A stretch of DNA of 64,000 nucleotides from Chitinophaga sp. H8 (GTDB lineage Bacteria; Bacteroidota; Bacteroidia; Chitinophagales; Chitinophagaceae), in NCBI RefSeq assembly GCF_040567655.1, contig NZ_JBEXAC010000002.1, positions 558,001-622,000 of the forward strand, read 5' to 3'. Positions within the stretch are counted from its first letter, which is position 1, and each line of letters starts with the position of its first letter. This document shows positions 9,048 through 16,422 of the stretch, piece by piece. Position numbers and translations under genes: made by a program. The notes beneath the pieces were generated by a model. That model did no database searches and was not told where the DNA came from. It saw only the letters and a list, made by a program, of their open reading frames with translations.

Positions 9048-9611
9048 TCAGCTATTTAAGAAATCTGTTACCAACTTTTTTACGGCAGCATAAGCCACTT
9101 CCAGCTCATCATTTACCACAGTCTGATCAAATTCATCCGCAAAATTAAGTTCATAACGGGCTTTCCCCAGTCTTTCTTCCAGGGATGCCTGGGTTTCGGT
9201 ACCACGATCACTCAAACGCTCGCGCAGGGCTTCAATAGAAGGGGGTTTAATAAAGATGGTCAAGGCACTTTCGTGGTACTTTTCTTTAATAGACAGGGCC
9301 CCCTTTACATCGATATCTATCATGGGTACCTGTTGGTTATCCCAGATACGTTTCAGCTCGCTTTTAAGGGTACCGTAATACTTCCCGGCGTACACCATCT
9401 CATATTCCGCAAAAGCATGTGCTTCAATTTTCTGATGAAAATCTTCTGCTGTAAGGAAATAATAATCCTTTCCATCTACTTCATTAGCACGGGGAGTACG
9501 GGTACTGGCTGAAATTGAAAATGCCAGCCGGGGCAATTCAGACAACAATCTTTTTACTATAGTGGTTTTACCCGCCCCGGAAGGCGCAGTAATAATGATG
9601 AGCTTGTTCAT
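9048..9611 (-). CDS. gmk: Guanylate kinase
   Basis: Phosphorylates GMP to GDP with ATP, an essential nucleotide step. The 187-residue protein has the P-loop APSGAGKTT at residues 9-17, the GMP-binding segment around STRTPRANEVDGKDYYF (36-52), YGTLKSEL near 80, and the lid segment LSDRGTETQ near 133. The length is normal. It lies downstream of the murA unit on the same strand, separated by about 195 bases of short repeats. Confidence 0.95.
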   Translation of the reverse strand: MNKLIIITAPSGAGKTTIVKRLLSELPRLAFSISASTRTPRANEVDGKDYYFLTAEDFHQKIEAHAFAEYEMVYAGKYYGTLKSELKRIWDNQQVPMIDIDVKGALSIKEKYHESALTIFIKPPSIEALRERLSDRGTETQASLEERLGKARYELNFADEFDQTVVNDELEVAYAAVKKLVTDFLNS

Positions 9612-9616
9612 TAGCG

Positions 9617-9718
9617 GTTAGCTTTTAGCTATTAGCCGTTAGCCAGGTAGTTCTTTATTTGTTAATGAGCGGTATACAGCAGTTAGCTTTTAGCTATTAG
9701 CCGTTAGCCAGGTAGTTC
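9617..9718. repeat. Direct repeat of a 37-bp 'TTAGCTATTAGC' element
   Basis: The same 37-bp sequence, starting GTTAGCTTTTAGC and ending CAGGTAGTTC, occurs at 9617-9653 and 9682-9718, a 65-base period. Related inverted copies (GCTAAAAGCTAA) follow at about 9769-9800. These fill most of the gmk-murA spacer. Similar elements recur at 13882-13950 and 14238-14325. Confidence 0.75.
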
Positions 9719-9806
9719 GCCATTTGTTAGTGAGCGGTGAGCTTTTAACAGAAATGCCTGAACAGCAAATGCTAAAAGCTAATTGCTAAAAGCTAACAGC
9801 TCGCTA

Positions 9807-11114
9807 CTATACTCTCTTAATATCCGCTCCCAGTTTTCTCAGGCGGTCGTCAATATATTGATAACCACGATCTATCTGGTCAATATTCTGAATAGTGCTT
9901 TTTCCTTCAGCGCTCAAGGCAGCGATCAGTAAGGAAACACCGGCGCGTATATCGGGCGATGACATGGTAATACCACGCAGCTGGTGCTGGCGGGCCAATC
10001 CGATCACTACAGCCCGGTGGGGGTCGCAGAGTACGATCTGTGCACCCATATCAATCAGTTTATCCACGAAGAACAAACGGCTTTCAAACATTTTCTGGTG
10101 GATCATCACGCTGCCTTTGGCCTGTGTAGCCACTACCAGTACAATACTGAGCAGGTCGGGGGTAAACCCTGGCCAGGGATGATCTGAGATGGTCAGGATG
10201 GAGCCGTCCAGGAAGGTTTGTATTTCGTAGGAGTCCTGGGAAGGAATATAGATATCATTACCCCGGAATTCCATTTGGATGCCCAGCTGGCTGAACTTCT
10301 CCGGGATGATACCCAGGTGTTCCACACCGGCATTTTTGATAGTGATTTCGCTTTGCGTCATGGCGGCCAATCCGATGAAAGAACCGATTTCTATCATATC
10401 GGGCAGCATGCTATGCTGGCAACCTTTGAGGGAAGTCACCCCTTCAATGGTGAGCAGGTTGGAGCCTACCCCGCTGATCCGTGCCCCCATGCTGTTCAGC
10501 ATTTTACACAGTTGCTGGGTATATGGTTCACAGGCAGCATTATAGATGGTAGTGGTACCGGTAGCTAATACAGCTGCCATGATGATGTTGGCAGTACCAG
10601 TTACGGAGGGTTCGTCCAGGAGCATGTAAGTGCCTTTCAGCCCGGTTGTTTCCAGCCGGAAGAAATTATCATCCGCATCATAGACGAATTTTGCACCCAG
10701 CTTTTCAAAACCAATGATGTGGGTATCGAGGCGGCGGCGGCCGATTTTATCGCCTCCGGGTTTGGGAATATAGGCTTCTCCAAACCTGGCCAGTAACGGG
10801 CCTGCAATCATTACAGAACCTCTCAGCCTGCCGGATTTCTTTTTAAATTCGGGGCTTTGCAAATATTTCAGATCAATATTATCTGCCTGGAATTCGCAGA
10901 CATCTCTGCTTATCCGGTTCACCTTCACACCGGTGTCGCCCAGTAATTCGATCAGCAGATTTACGTCTACAATATCCGGGATATTGCTGATGACCACTTT
11001 TTCGGGGGTCAGCAATACGGCACTGATAATCTGTAAAGCTTCGTTTTTGGCACCTTGGGGCGTAATTTCCCCCTTCAGGCGGTTGCCCCCTCTTACTTCA
11101 AAAGCGCTGCTCAC
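9807..11114 (-). CDS. murA: UDP-N-acetylglucosamine 1-carboxyvinyltransferase
   Basis: Catalyses the first committed step of peptidoglycan synthesis: transfer of enolpyruvate from PEP to UDP-GlcNAc. The 435-residue length and the EPSP-synthase fold motifs (GAKNEALQ at 21-28, IAGPLLARFGE at 103-113) are typical. At the usual catalytic cysteine position the protein has Asp122 (PGGDKIGRRRLD). This natural change in other bacteria is known to keep activity but block fosfomycin. The start is a GTG at 11114 overlapping the DUF4290 stop in GTGA, so translation is probably coupled. Confidence 0.95.
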   Translation of the reverse strand: MSSAFEVRGGNRLKGEITPQGAKNEALQIISAVLLTPEKVVISNIPDIVDVNLLIELLGDTGVKVNRISRDVCEFQADNIDLKYLQSPEFKKKSGRLRGSVMIAGPLLARFGEAYIPKPGGDKIGRRRLDTHIIGFEKLGAKFVYDADDNFFRLETTGLKGTYMLLDEPSVTGTANIIMAAVLATGTTTIYNAACEPYTQQLCKMLNSMGARISGVGSNLLTIEGVTSLKGCQHSMLPDMIEIGSFIGLAAMTQSEITIKNAGVEHLGIIPEKFSQLGIQMEFRGNDIYIPSQDSYEIQTFLDGSILTISDHPWPGFTPDLLSIVLVVATQAKGSVMIHQKMFESRLFFVDKLIDMGAQIVLCDPHRAVVIGLARQHQLRGITMSSPDIRAGVSLLIAALSAEGKSTIQNIDQIDRGYQYIDDRLRKLGADIKRV

Positions 11115-11821
11115 TTATTCCTGTTTTTGTTGTTGTATTTGTTACTATGCTTATTGCTGTTATTATCCCTTTTTCCACCGCCGTTATTATCGCGCTTGAA
11201 TTTGTTCTGCTGGAAAGTTTTGCGTTTGGGGCGGAAATGTTCTCCGCTGGCACCGAAGCCGGGAGTAGGCGTATGCGTAGCATGTGCAGCAGTACCGCCT
11301 CCACCGGGATGATATTCCAATGCACCATTGCTGATGGCTAACAATTCACCTTTGATGGCATCATCATGAACACTTTCTTTATGCCAGTTGCCATAAGCCA
11401 GTTTCATATAGTTGCCTATACATTGGGTAAAGCCTTCTTTTTTTTCAGGGCTTTCTTCTTCCAATGCTTTATTGATCACCATTTCCAGGTTTTTTCCAAA
11501 GTGCCTGTTTTTAGGGTATTTTTTAGGGTAAGGCAGTTTATCAGGTTTGGTACGGAGGGTTTCCTCTGTTGGAATGGGGTAAGGAGATTCCACGTTCAGG
11601 GTGAATCCGGAAATCAAAAACAGGTGGTCCCACAGTTTATGCCTGAAATCTTCCACATTCCTCAGGTGAGGGTTCAACGTACCCATCAGCTCAATGACAG
11701 CCATGGCATTACGTTGACGTTCTTCAGGATCTTCTATCGTCAGCAGATATTCTACCATCTTCTGGATATTCCTCCCATACTCTTTCATTATCAAGTAATT
11801 ACGAGTGGTATTGTATTCCAT
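11111..11821 (-). CDS. DUF4290 family protein with basic C-terminal tail
   Basis: A 236-residue Bacteroidota-specific protein. The conserved DUF4290 part covers about residues 1-180, with the characteristic MKEYGRNIQKMVEYLL near the N-terminus and LNPHLRNVEDFRHKLWDHLF around 50-70. The last 60 residues are low complexity, rich in Lys, Asn and Arg, and probably disordered or RNA-binding. The function is unknown. Its stop overlaps the murA start by four bases, so the two are one unit and may act together in cell-wall growth; that is inferred from context only. Confidence 0.88.
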   Translation of the reverse strand: MEYNTTRNYLIMKEYGRNIQKMVEYLLTIEDPEERQRNAMAVIELMGTLNPHLRNVEDFRHKLWDHLFLISGFTLNVESPYPIPTEETLRTKPDKLPYPKKYPKNRHFGKNLEMVINKALEEESPEKKEGFTQCIGNYMKLAYGNWHKESVHDDAIKGELLAISNGALEYHPGGGGTAAHATHTPTPGFGASGEHFRPKRKTFQQNKFKRDNNGGGKRDNNSNKHSNKYNNKNRNK

Positions 11822-11998
11822 TATTTTAATTTAAAGCTATATACTTTTTGTTGTCTGGTTTATTTTACGCGAAGAAACAAAGCCGGCAGTTTATGGAGAA
11901 CATTCTTCTTGCCTTGAACTTGGTGTAAGCGGTTACCTCAATGGAGCGGTAAAAGCTATATGCAAACTTAATAAAAAATAGTCAATTAATATTTGCGT

Positions 11999-12928
11999 CT
12001 ATTCCCCCATTGCCAGCCTGCCCCAGTTGTCGAGTTCTGCCGCTGTCCATAATTCGGGGAAGAAGATGATGCGCTTGTTTTTAGGAGGCAGGTACTGTTG
12101 CCAGTTGGTACCTCCGGTAGCAGCGATATCTTCCGGTTTTTTGTGCAGGTAGCGCACAGCAGATTTGTAATGCATCAGTGGCCACCTTACGTTGATGTTA
12201 AGATCATATTCTTTCAGCAGTGGCAGTACTTCCTGTTGTTCGGCTGGCGGCAACTGCTGATAACGTTGCTGCATATTGCAGTCTTTATACCGGGAGGCCA
12301 GTTCCAGGAAAGCGGGCATATATTTCATTTCAAACTGGCGCAGGGTAAGGGTTTTCTTACCGGTAGCCAGTTCCGTGGCCCCACTTCTCCAGTAGATATT
12401 TTCCAGTAATATTTTCAGGTCGGCCGTATTGATCGTCTGGCGTTGTTGTTCATATACCAGGTTGACCAGGCTGGTAGAGCAAATTTCCACCATACGGAAT
12501 TGTCCGCTCTGAAATCCGCTGGCGGGCAGCAATGCCATTCTGAATTGCAGGAATTGCTGTTTATCCATACCGTCTACCATGATTTCAAAAGAATGTACCA
12601 GGTTGCGGAAGTAGTTATTAATGCGCCGGATCTGGGTTTTGAAGATGTCGGCCGTTAATACCGGTGCATGGCAGATTTGTTCAATAGCCTGCAGGGACAG
12701 TTTGAAATACAGTTCTGTGATCTGATGATAAATGATGAAAATGTTTTCATCAGGAAATGGCGTACGGGGGTGCTGCAGGTTAAGCAAAACATCCAGTTGG
12801 ATATAATCCCAGTAAGTAAGATAATCTGCATACAGCAGGCCATCCAGGTATGAGGACAGGTCCTGTCCCATCGCCGAATATTTTTCTTCCAGCCGTTTTA
12901 TCTTTTCGGCAATTTCAGGTGTAACCAT
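11999..12928 (-). CDS. kynA: Tryptophan 2,3-dioxygenase family protein
   Basis: Haem enzyme opening the indole ring of tryptophan to N-formylkynurenine, the first step of the kynurenine route. Recognisable segments are LTYWDYIQLDVLL (about residues 36-48), the active-site helix IIYHQITELYFKL (about 66-78) with the distal His, and a C-terminal HKKPEDIAATGGTNWQQYLP matching the haem-side TGGT loop. I chose the ATG at 12928 (309 residues); the frame continues two codons upstream only to a TTG. No other kynurenine gene is adjacent, but an Lrp regulator lies just upstream on the same strand. Confidence 0.87.
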   Translation of the reverse strand: MVTPEIAEKIKRLEEKYSAMGQDLSSYLDGLLYADYLTYWDYIQLDVLLNLQHPRTPFPDENIFIIYHQITELYFKLSLQAIEQICHAPVLTADIFKTQIRRINNYFRNLVHSFEIMVDGMDKQQFLQFRMALLPASGFQSGQFRMVEICSTSLVNLVYEQQRQTINTADLKILLENIYWRSGATELATGKKTLTLRQFEMKYMPAFLELASRYKDCNMQQRYQQLPPAEQQEVLPLLKEYDLNINVRWPLMHYKSAVRYLHKKPEDIAATGGTNWQQYLPPKNKRIIFFPELWTAAELDNWGRLAMGE

Positions 12929-13020
12929 AAACAAGATTACGTCATTTCTTTATTCATTCCGCAGATGCAGGCATCCTGGTATAAATAAAAGGCTGGAAGA
13001 CGGATAGCAGCAGCCGGAAG

Positions 13021-13488
13021 TTATTCTACCACGTTAATGGTACGATAGAAACTCTCTTCCAGAGAAATCAGGGTTTCGGTTCTTTCAATACCCTTGATTT
13101 TCTGCAATTCATCATGCAGGATACGTCTGAGCTGGGTAATATCTTTACAGATAATCTCAGCAAACATGCTGTAGCTGCCGGTAGTATAATTAAGGCGTAC
13201 CATTTCCGGTATTTTCCTTAATTCTTTAGCTACGGTGTCATACATGGAGCTTTTTTCGAGATAAATCCCAATAAAGGCAATTACATCATAGCCAATCATT
13301 TTTAAATCCACATGTAATTTTGTACCTTTAACTATACCCAATTCCTGGAGTTTCTTCATCCTTACATGGATAGTACCACCGGAAACAAAGAGCTTCTTAC
13401 CAAGATCGGCATATGAGATTTCAGCATTATGCATCATTTCGCTGATTATCTGTAAATCCAGTTTGTCAATATTCAAATTGTGACTCAT
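13021..13488 (-). CDS. Lrp/AsnC family transcriptional regulator
   Basis: A 155-residue DNA-binding regulator. An N-terminal winged helix-turn-helix (about residues 8-60, with LGKKLFVSGGTIHVRMKKL) is followed by the ligand-binding RAM domain (about 70-150, with GIYLEKSSMYDTV and a final TETLISLEESF). Members sense amino acids and form octamers. The tryptophan dioxygenase gene lies 92 bases downstream on the same strand, so control of amino acid breakdown is plausible but not proven. Confidence 0.92.
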   Translation of the reverse strand: MSHNLNIDKLDLQIISEMMHNAEISYADLGKKLFVSGGTIHVRMKKLQELGIVKGTKLHVDLKMIGYDVIAFIGIYLEKSSMYDTVAKELRKIPEMVRLNYTTGSYSMFAEIICKDITQLRRILHDELQKIKGIERTETLISLEESFYRTINVVE

Positions 13489-13657
13489 TTTTACAATTTG
13501 TTTTTGATGGTTTTAAAGTTATATGCAAATATTTAAAAAAAATCGAAATTTCAAAAATTTTTCTTAAAAAATTTGCAAGAAATACCCCGTATCTTTAGAT
13601 TTGCATCATAATCAGTATTGAAAACGATTAATCAGGCAGCAAATTAAGCTTTACTTC

Positions 13658-13689
13658 TTGTGTTTTTGGATTCAACTGATCAAAATTTG
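13658..13689 (+). promoter_or_regulatory. Possible Bacteroidota promoter for the tRNA-like gene
   Basis: TTG at 13658-13660 and AAAATTTG at 13682-13689 are 21 bases apart, close to the TTG-N17-23-TAnnTTTG pattern of Bacteroidota. The first base of the -7 element deviates. The -7 element ends four bases before the tRNA-like acceptor stem. Confidence 0.35.
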
Positions 13690-13693
13690 ATAC

Positions 13694-13835
13694 TGTGGGA
13701 TGATGGAATTGGCAGACATGCCCTCTTGTCTCGGGGGTGGGGAGTCCAGGATAAACATAGCATAATGGGTTGACCACTAATCTTATTTGTGCTAAGGCTA
13801 ACTGCCCCGTGAAGGTTCGAATCCTTCTCCTACAG
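13694..13835 (+). tRNA. Class II tRNA-like gene with a 73-nt variable region
   Basis: A full cloverleaf can be drawn. Acceptor: TGTGGGA (13694-13700) with TCCTACA (13828-13834), one G-T pair. D arm: ATG/CAT around a loop with the GG pair, as in bacterial tRNA-Leu. Anticodon stem: CCCTC (13721-13725)/GGGGG (13733-13737), loop TTGTCTC, anticodon GTC if the loop is standard. T arm: GAAGG/CCTTC around TTCGAAT. The variable region (13738-13810) is 73 nt rather than the usual 12-20, with its own stem GGGGAGT/ACTGCCCC (one bulge) and inner TAGCA/TGCTA. The discriminator base is G, CCA is not encoded, and the acceptor can extend to 8 bp (C13693-G13835). GTC would read Asp codons, but the body is not Asp-like. 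Identity is unknown. Confidence 0.6.
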
Positions 13836-13837
13836 CT

Positions 13838-13877
13838 AAAAAAGGCGCTTAGATCTTCGGATTCAGGCGCCTTTTTC
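13838..13877 (+). terminator. Rho-independent terminator of the tRNA-like gene
   Basis: AAAAAAGGCGC and GCGCCTTTTT flank an inner stem capped by a C(TTCG)G tetraloop. The hairpin begins three bases past the tRNA-like 3' end and runs into T-tracts, showing a dedicated short transcript. Confidence 0.85.
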
Positions 13878-14011
13878 TTTTTAGCTATTAGCTGTTAGCT
13901 CAATGTAGCGGGTAAAAAGCGATTAGCCATTAGCTGAATGCAGCGAGCGATTAGAATAGGTTAAAATTGTATCAGGTTACTATTTTTATCATCCCCTGTT
14001 TTATAGCCTTT

Positions 14012-14074
14012 TATGCTCTATCTATGCTTTAACTATGCTCTAACTATGCTTTAACCATGCTCTGACCATGCCTC
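14012..14074. repeat. 11-bp tandem repeat, about 5.7 copies
   Basis: Consecutive units TATGCTCTATC, TATGCTTTAAC, TATGCTCTAAC, TATGCTTTAAC, CATGCTCTGAC and a partial CATGCCTC. The period equals roughly one helical turn. No gene overlaps. Confidence 0.85.
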
Positions 14075-14237
14075 AAAACAGCTTTTAGCTGAATACAGGG
14101 AGTATTTAAAGTAGGAGTGCCTATACTTTTTAAACACTTCTACCATACTCTACTATAGCGTAACCCTACTTATACCCTTTAGCACCTTTACCATACTTCC
14201 CTCCCATTTTTACTTACAGGCCCCCAGCCCTCCATTC

Positions 14238-14325
14238 GCTGCATTTAAGCTAATAGCTAACTGCTAACTGCTAATCGCTCTTTCCACGCTGCATTTAAGC
14301 TAAAGGCTAATAGCTAACAGCTCTT
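14238..14325. repeat. 'GCTAATAGCTAA' repeat cluster
   Basis: GCTGCATTTAAGCTAA occurs at 14238-14253 and 14288-14303, each followed by variants of GCTAATAGCTAAC. It belongs to the same family as the gmk-murA spacer repeats, in the opposite orientation. Confidence 0.65.
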
Positions 14326-14366
14326 TTATACCACAAAGGCTCCTAGTTAAAAGCTATATAAAAGCT

Positions 14367-14374
14367 TACTTTTG
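14367..14374 (+). promoter_or_regulatory. -7 promoter element of trmB
   Basis: TACTTTTG matches TAnnTTTG exactly and ends six bases before the trmB ATG, so the message would be leaderless or nearly so. Confidence 0.4.
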
Positions 14375-14380
14375 CACCTC

Positions 14381-15088
14381 ATGGGACAGAATAAATTACA
14401 ACGTTTTGCAGAGATTGCCACTTTCCCCAATGTGCTTATATATCCGGAGGGGATGCAAGGCAAGTGGCACCATCATTTTAAAAACACACATCCTGTTACG
14501 CTGGAACTTGCTTGTGGAAAAGGAGATTATACCCTGGGGCTGGCGCGCATTTTTCCTGACAGGAACTTTATAGGGGTAGATCTGAAGGGCAACCGTATCT
14601 GGAAAGGAGCGAAGACAGCCCTGGAAACACCGCTTCCCAACGTGGCATTTTTACGGACCCAGATAGATAAGCTGGACAATTATTTTGCGGCCGGAGAGAT
14701 TGAGGAAATATGGATTACTTTTCCGGACCCGTTTTTGCGTAATTCAAAAGCTAAGAAAAGATTAACGCATCCCAAATTCCTGCAGTTGTATCAGCCACTG
14801 CTGGCCAAGGGAGCTACGATCAATCTGAAAACGGATTCTCCGGAATTGTATGCATTTACCCTGGAAGCAATAGCTGCCAGCGGATGTACGTTAATAGAAA
14901 ACGTTCCAGATGTGTATGCGTTGCCGGAAGTGCCTCCATTGTTGCAGATCCAGACCTTTTATGAAGGGATGCACCTGGCCGACAGACGTACCATTCGTTT
15001 TATCAAATTTTCACTGCCATCCGTGCCACTTGACTGGCGCAGCATAAAACTGCCTTCTGATGAAGTCACCGCTGATAGAGGGGATTGA
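14381..15088 (+). CDS. trmB: tRNA (guanine-N7-)-methyltransferase
   Basis: Methylates G46 in the tRNA variable loop using S-adenosylmethionine. The 235-residue protein has the SAM motif LELACGKGDYTLGLA (about residues 40-54), GVDLKGNRIWKGA (about 66-78), and the TrmB signature TFPDPFLRNSKAKKRL (about 114-129). I chose the ATG at 14381; the open frame upstream reaches only a TTG. The gene's last 29 bases overlap the DUF5522 gene, and a tRNA-like gene lies upstream. Confidence 0.93.
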   Translation: MGQNKLQRFAEIATFPNVLIYPEGMQGKWHHHFKNTHPVTLELACGKGDYTLGLARIFPDRNFIGVDLKGNRIWKGAKTALETPLPNVAFLRTQIDKLDNYFAAGEIEEIWITFPDPFLRNSKAKKRLTHPKFLQLYQPLLAKGATINLKTDSPELYAFTLEAIAASGCTLIENVPDVYALPEVPPLLQIQTFYEGMHLADRRTIRFIKFSLPSVPLDWRSIKLPSDEVTADRGD

Positions 15089-15254
15089 TTTTTATTACAA
15101 CGGTGATGGCTATATGGTATTTACCGAAAAATATCATCTTGACAGGGGGCATTGCTGTGGCAATGGCTGTAAACATTGTCCTTTTGAATATGAAAAAGTA
15201 CCCGCAGAAAAAAGAGAAAAACTCCTTGCCAGGCGAAGAGAAGAACAGCAGTGA
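15060..15254 (+). CDS. DUF5522 family small cysteine-rich protein
   Basis: A 64-residue protein with GIDFYYNGDGYMVFTEKYHL followed by the cysteine cluster CCGNGCKHCPF (about residues 32-42) and a charged helical tail. The cysteine spacing suggests a metal site, but no function is known. It overlaps trmB by 29 bases at its start and the next gene by about 65 bases at its end, each in a different frame. The conserved motif makes it a real gene despite the overlaps. Confidence 0.85.
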   Translation: MKSPLIEGIDFYYNGDGYMVFTEKYHLDRGHCCGNGCKHCPFEYEKVPAEKREKLLARRREEQQ

Positions 15255-15603
15255 GGCAGCAAAGCCCGCTTCTTTTTTTGAGGTAGTATACAAGCTGGTA
15301 AGAAAAGTACCCAAAGGGAGGGTCACCACTTATGGCGCCATAGCAGAAGCTGCCGGCATACGTCTGAGTGCCCGTATGGTAGGATGGGCCATGAATGGTG
15401 CAGGCAGGGTACGCCCCGCGGTACCTGCACACCGGGTGGTAAACCGTAATGGCATGCTGAGTGGTAAACAGCATTTTGCTACCCCCACCCTGATGGAGGA
15501 ACTGCTGGCCCAGGAAGGCATTATTGTAAAGAATGATAAAATAGAAAATTTTAAAGCGGTATATTGGGAACCAGGAAGCCCCAAAACCAAAAGTAAAAAG
15601 TGA
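15190..15603 (+). CDS. Alkyltransferase-like protein (MGMT family, no catalytic Cys)
   Basis: The C-terminal 110 residues form the DNA-binding domain of O6-alkylguanine transferases (FFEVVYKLVRKVPKGRVTTY, then GAIAEAAG, MVGWAMNG, NRNGMLSGKQHF). At the active site the usual PCHR is PAHR, so alkyl transfer is impossible. Such ATL proteins bind O6-alkylguanine and hand it to nucleotide excision repair. I chose the ATG at 15190 (137 residues); the first 25 residues are a basic Lys/Glu-rich extension. The frame stays open upstream to 15085, but that part only mirrors DUF5522. Confidence 0.85.
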   Translation: MKKYPQKKEKNSLPGEEKNSSEAAKPASFFEVVYKLVRKVPKGRVTTYGAIAEAAGIRLSARMVGWAMNGAGRVRPAVPAHRVVNRNGMLSGKQHFATPTLMEELLAQEGIIVKNDKIENFKAVYWEPGSPKTKSKK

Positions 15604-15641
15604 TACTGCGTATTGTTTTCCTGTTTTCACCTTTTCACCCC

Positions 15642-15649
15642 TAAATTTG
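15642..15649 (+). promoter_or_regulatory. -7 promoter element of the IPExxxVDY gene
   Basis: TAAATTTG matches TAnnTTTG and ends four bases before the ATG at 15654, again implying a leaderless message. No clear -33 TTG is at ideal spacing. Confidence 0.35.
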
Positions 15650-15653
15650 CAGC

Positions 15654-16097
15654 ATGTCTATTCTTAAATTAAAGCTAGACCAGGACCAGTTGGTGGAAGA
15701 CTTTTTTGATTCCACCCATTTGATAGGTATTGTGTCTACTGCCAGGGATTACCAGGTATGCTGGCAAATAAACAGGCATTTGTTCTGCGACTTCCGCGTT
15801 AATAATTCATTGGAAATCAGACTTACTAAAAGTAACCGCTCCTTTCATTTTACCGTATTTGAATTTCTGGAGCCTACCAACTCCGTTTCTCATTATCTGT
15901 ATAACAATCACTGCCAGGCCGAGTTTTTATTGCCAGAGCTAAAGAACATTGATTATTTGTGGATGGTCAAGGGTGATTATTACCAATTACAGGATGTGAG
16001 AAAATTAATCGAGCAATTACGGGGTGTGGGGGTTGTACAATTAGTATCTTTATTGGATATTAGAGAAATCAAGAATAAGATGAATCTTATTTTTTAG
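15654..16097 (+). CDS. IPExxxVDY family protein
   Basis: A 147-residue Bacteroidota protein of unknown function. The naming motif appears as LPELKNIDY near residues 94-102. The rest alternates short strands and helices with no signal peptide or membrane segment, so it should be cytosolic. It has no catalytic motif that I recognise. Its neighbours are repair and pterin genes, which gives no clear hint. Confidence 0.85.
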   Translation: MSILKLKLDQDQLVEDFFDSTHLIGIVSTARDYQVCWQINRHLFCDFRVNNSLEIRLTKSNRSFHFTVFEFLEPTNSVSHYLYNNHCQAEFLLPELKNIDYLWMVKGDYYQLQDVRKLIEQLRGVGVVQLVSLLDIREIKNKMNLIF

Positions 16098-16170
16098 GAT
16101 AGGCCAACGATTCAACAGACAGGAATACAATTGATAATTACCAAAATCACCCGATGAGCCCCCGGTTCAT

Positions 16171-16416
16171 ATGCAAAATAATAATATGTGGACAAACGAA
16201 AACAATCAGCTTCACCGCTCTTTTCAGTTTAAAGATTTCAGGGAAGCATTTGCGTTTATGACCCGTGTAGCATTAACCGCTGAAAAAATGGATCATCATC
16301 CGTACTGGACCAATGTATACAATAAGGTAGATATTTATCTGAACACACACGATGCCGGCAATATAGTTACTGCAAAAGATCACGCATTGGCCAAAGCAAT
16401 AGATGATTTGTTATAA
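16171..16416 (+). CDS. phhB: 4a-hydroxytetrahydrobiopterin dehydratase (pterin carbinolamine dehydratase)
   Basis: An 81-residue protein of the PCD/DCoH family, which dehydrates the pterin product of aromatic amino acid hydroxylases for reuse. The active-site set is present: EKMDHHPYW (about residues 37-45) with paired histidines, then [21 protein letters not shown] (about 50-69 in two parts). An alternative ATG at 16186 would drop five residues. It ends six bases before the histidine kinase gene. No phenylalanine hydroxylase gene is in the window. Confidence 0.9.
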   Translation: MQNNNMWTNENNQLHRSFQFKDFREAFAFMTRVALTAEKMDHHPYWTNVYNKVDIYLNTHDAGNIVTAKDHALAKAIDDLL

Positions 16417-16422
16417 AAATTT

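Larger units (their letters stand above)
13836..14380. other. Repeat-rich intergenic region before trmB
   Basis: No gene seen. It contains the tRNA-like terminator, scattered 'TTAGCTATTAGC'-like elements (about 13882-13950 and 14238-14325, where GCTGCATTTAAGCTAA occurs twice 50 bases apart), and the 11-bp tandem repeat. The last 15 bases carry the trmB -7 element. Confidence 0.5.

Noticed and set aside
13694..13835. Interpretation as tRNA-Leu with an intron or as tmRNA
   Set aside because: The extra bases lie in the variable region rather than the anticodon loop, and the intact anticodon stem and D arm rule out the tmRNA layout.
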